Assembly: GCA_030621655.1 (NCBI GenBank)
Contig: JAUXHH010000079.1
Coordinates: 1 to 7,352, forward strand
From: Desulfobacterales bacterium
Lineage (GTDB): Bacteria > Desulfobacterota > Desulfobulbia > Desulfobulbales > BM004
Direction of reading: 5' to 3'
DNA length: 7,352 nucleotides
This document shows positions 6,456-7,352 of the stretch, one piece after another. The position numbers and the translations under genes were made by a program. The notes beneath the pieces are model-generated. The model did no database searches. It was given only the letters and a program-made list of their open reading frames with translations, and was not told the origin of the DNA. Positions within the stretch are counted from its first letter, which is position 1. The number at the start of each line of letters is the position of its first letter.

Positions 6456-6923
6456 TTGCGCTTGGAATTACTTTTTTTAGGCAAAACAAAGGAGAAATAC
6501 CTGGCAACAGGAATTGATGATTATGTCAAGCGGCTTTCACGCTATCTTAAAGTTGAAATTAAAACGCTTAAAGAAAGGAAGGCTAAAAAAGGTTTACCTG
6601 AAAACCTTCTGATTGAAAAAGAAAGTGAAAAGCTGATGCAAAATTCTCAAGGATCCTACCTTGTTTGCCTGGACAGAACCGGCAAACAGATGGACTCACT
6701 TGAACTGGCTAAACAAATGGAGCGCTGGGAGATGCAGGGAATTAAAAAAATCTCTTTCGCCATAGGCGGACACTTGGGATTATCTTCAGCTATTCTGTAT
6801 AAAGCCGACCTTGTACTTTCTTTCTCCCCTATGACTTTTACCCATGAGATAAGCCGCCTGCTCCTGCTGGAACAGCTCTATCGGGCCTGCACAATAAAGG
6901 CAGGGGAGAAGTATCACAAGTAG
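6456..6923 (+). CDS. rlmH: 23S rRNA (pseudouridine1915-N3)-methyltransferase RlmH
   Basis: RlmH (YbeA) methylates N3 of pseudouridine 1915 in helix 69 of 23S rRNA on assembled 70S ribosomes, using S-adenosylmethionine. It is a small SPOUT-class enzyme that works as a dimer. The 155-residue length is usual. Visible motifs are the family N-terminus LELLFLGKTKEKYL (3-16), the charged helix around 55-62, LVCLDRTGKQMDS (69-81), the SAM-binding loop FAIGGHLGLS (101-110), then LSFSPMTFTHEISRLLLLEQLYRA (121-144) and the C-terminal AGEKYHK with the conserved Tyr153-His154. The start codon is TTG at 6456; there is no in-frame ATG nearby, and GAAGGTG lies 7 nt upstream. It is the last plus-strand gene of the run. 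No intrinsic terminator directly follows the stop. Confidence 0.97.
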   Translation: MRLELLFLGKTKEKYLATGIDDYVKRLSRYLKVEIKTLKERKAKKGLPENLLIEKESEKLMQNSQGSYLVCLDRTGKQMDSLELAKQMERWEMQGIKKISFAIGGHLGLSSAILYKADLVLSFSPMTFTHEISRLLLLEQLYRACTIKAGEKYHK

Positions 6924-6992
6924 AACAGCTCCAACTCTCCACAAAAGTGCGCCCTAATAATAAATCCTTTTCAGTTAAAAACTCTTGGGTTG

Positions 6993-7012
6993 CTGGACGT
7001 ATCTATGTCCAG
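6993..7012. repeat. 20-bp near-perfect palindrome
   Basis: CTGGACGTATCTATGTCCAG pairs over nine positions around a central TC, with one G-T mismatch that would be a wobble in RNA. As RNA the more plausible form is a 6-bp CTGGAC/GTCCAG stem with an 8-nt loop. It lies 70 bp after the rlmH stop. No T tract follows, so an intrinsic terminator is unlikely. Confidence 0.5.
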
Positions 7013-7032
7013 GTAAGTGACCAACGGGAAAC

Positions 7033-7145
7033 TCCGAGAAAGAGTCAGTTCGGCAATTAGGAATAAAATGGAGACAGATTCAAAATCTGTCCCCTAAAAT
7101 AAATCTTATTAGCCGTTGGATAAATTCCAGGTCCGAGGAAGAGTC
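7033..7145 (+). repeat. Imperfect 14-nt direct repeat, two copies
   Basis: TCCGAGAAAGAGTC at 7033-7046 and TCCGAGGAAGAGTC at 7132-7145 differ at one position and lie 99 bp apart. Both follow a CCAGGT (7009-7014 and 7127-7132), at different distances. The copies flank the central palindrome and the CCGTTGG arm. They could mark a duplicated structural module. Confidence 0.5.
7070..7094. repeat. REP-like palindrome GACAGATT-CAA-AATCTGTC
   Basis: The arms GACAGATT (7073-7080) and AATCTGTC (7084-7091) are perfect with a 3-nt centre. Past one mismatch two more G-C pairs extend the stem to 7070-7094. Read on the minus strand the hairpin is followed by ATTTTATTCC, so it could also end transcription of the OmpA gene. 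Palindromes that end in CTGTCCCC recur between genes in many proteobacterial genomes, as I recall, some near REP-associated tyrosine transposases. The repeat-family link is therefore a suggestion, and no transposase is present here. Confidence 0.45.
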
Positions 7146-7177
7146 CTTTTGGCTATGGTTACCCATGCCAAAAGGGC
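7143..7177 (-). terminator. Strong hairpin downstream of the OmpA-family gene
   Basis: The arms CCTTTTGGC (7145-7153) and GCCAAAAGG (7167-7175) are perfect. After a single bulged T (7154) the stem continues with ATGG (7155-7158) pairing CCAT (7163-7166) around a TTAC loop: 13 pairs in all. On the minus strand it begins 31 bp after the OmpA stop codon and probably marks or protects the 3' end of that transcript. It lacks a T tract on either strand, so it is not a textbook intrinsic terminator. Confidence 0.4.
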
Positions 7178-7208
7178 GATGACGCTGGAAATGGGATATA
7201 TACAATGG

Positions 7209-7352
7209 CTAATATTGGGTTGGGGCTATCTTAATCTCAACACGACGATTCATTGATCTGCCTGCTTCGGTGCTATTATCAGCAATCGGCATGCTTTCAC
7301 CATACGGCATTGTCTCAATCCGGGTTAATGACACACCCCGCTGCACAATAAG
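7209..7352 (-). CDS. OmpA-family protein, C-terminal fragment (cut by window edge)
   Basis: Only the last 47 residues are present; the gene runs off the right edge on the minus strand. The fragment reads LIVQRGVSLTRIETMPYGES, then MPIADNSTEAGRSMNRRVEIKI and a short tail APTQY. This is the end of an OmpA-like (OmpA/MotB/Pal) peptidoglycan-binding domain: the GES-P-ADN-T--GR--NRRVEI pattern is characteristic, and the Asn and paired Arg positions usual for the domain are there (Asn26, Arg32, Asn35, Arg36, Arg37). Such proteins anchor the outer membrane or an envelope complex to peptidoglycan. Whether the full protein is a porin-type OmpA, a Pal-like lipoprotein or a MotB-like protein cannot be told from the fragment. 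It is convergent with rlmH. The stop is TAG at 7211-7209. Confidence 0.93.
   Translation of the reverse strand, partial: LIVQRGVSLTRIETMPYGESMPIADNSTEAGRSMNRRVEIKIAPTQY

Larger units (their letters stand above)
6924..7208. other. Structured intergenic region between convergent rlmH and the OmpA gene
   Basis: This 285-bp gap has no convincing gene but much symmetry. It has a 20-bp palindrome (6993-7012), CCAACGG (7021-7027) facing CCGTTGG (7113-7119), a central GACAGATT/AATCTGTC palindrome, an imperfect direct repeat TCCGAG(A/G)AAGAGTC (7033-7046 and 7132-7145), TTCCAG (7125-7130) facing CTGGAA (7185-7190), and a 13-bp hairpin (7143-7177). It could be a structured RNA, the remnant of a REP-type element, or a bidirectional transcription-end region. 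None of these matches a family I can name. Confidence 0.5.

Noticed and set aside
6947..7060. Plus-strand frame after rlmH from GTG 6947 to TAG 7058-7060, 37 codons, containing SWVAGRIYVQVSDQRE
   Set aside because: It looks faintly protein-like and stays open upstream to 6848, but has no ATG, no Shine-Dalgarno site and no recognisable family. It also overlaps the palindrome at 6993-7012. A decayed gene cannot be excluded, but the evidence is too thin.
6924..7208. Group II intron, riboswitch or RNase P RNA in the structured gap
   Set aside because: GTGCGCC at 6947 resembles a group II intron 5' end, and GAGGAAGAGTCC vaguely recalls RNase P. No domain V, no P4 consensus and no known aptamer core could be found, and the length does not fit.

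Overview
The window looks like core chromosome of a Gram-negative bacterium. An OmpA-type outer-membrane protein fragment, a YqgE/AlgH protein, a DUF1178 protein and a branching enzyme that aligns closely with Escherichia coli GlgB all point that way. Base composition is moderate (about mid-40s % GC by eye) with AT-rich intergenic regions. The gene mix, the archease/RtcB pair and a palindrome of the type GACAGATT…AATCTGTC would fit a Desulfobacterota (former Deltaproteobacteria) genome. That placement is inference, not something the sequence proves.

Layout. 1-256 is AT-rich and has no convincing gene. 257-700 (+) encodes a DUF1178 zinc-ribbon-like protein. It converges on a minus-strand pair: glgB (969-3170; glycogen branching enzyme, all catalytic residues present) followed by a 66-codon hypothetical gene (729-929) with its own good ribosome binding site. 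A gene-free stretch of about 300 bp (3171-3468) with two clear dyads separates glgB from the divergent plus-strand genes.

The plus-strand run is yqgE/algH (3469-4020), archease (4091-4513), rtcB (4534-5988), a YkgJ-type cysteine-cluster protein (6049-6441) and rlmH (6456-6923). The archease and rtcB genes are 21 bp apart and encode a known functional pair: the RtcB RNA ligase and the factor that promotes its guanylylation. RlmH methylates 23S rRNA, so this run is enriched in RNA repair and modification functions. A 3.4-copy heptanucleotide tandem repeat sits between rtcB and the cysteine-cluster gene.

After rlmH comes a 285-bp gap (6924-7208) unusually rich in symmetry. It holds a 20-bp near-perfect palindrome, a GACAGATT/AATCTGTC palindrome enclosed by a CCAACGG/CCGTTGG inverted pair, a 14-nt imperfect direct repeat, and a strong 13-bp hairpin. 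The window ends inside the C-terminus of an OmpA-family protein on the minus strand.

No mobile-element gene, CRISPR array, tRNA or rRNA was recognised. I do not see convincing evidence of a new multi-gene system. The least explained parts are the structured gap at 6924-7208 and the small gene behind glgB.
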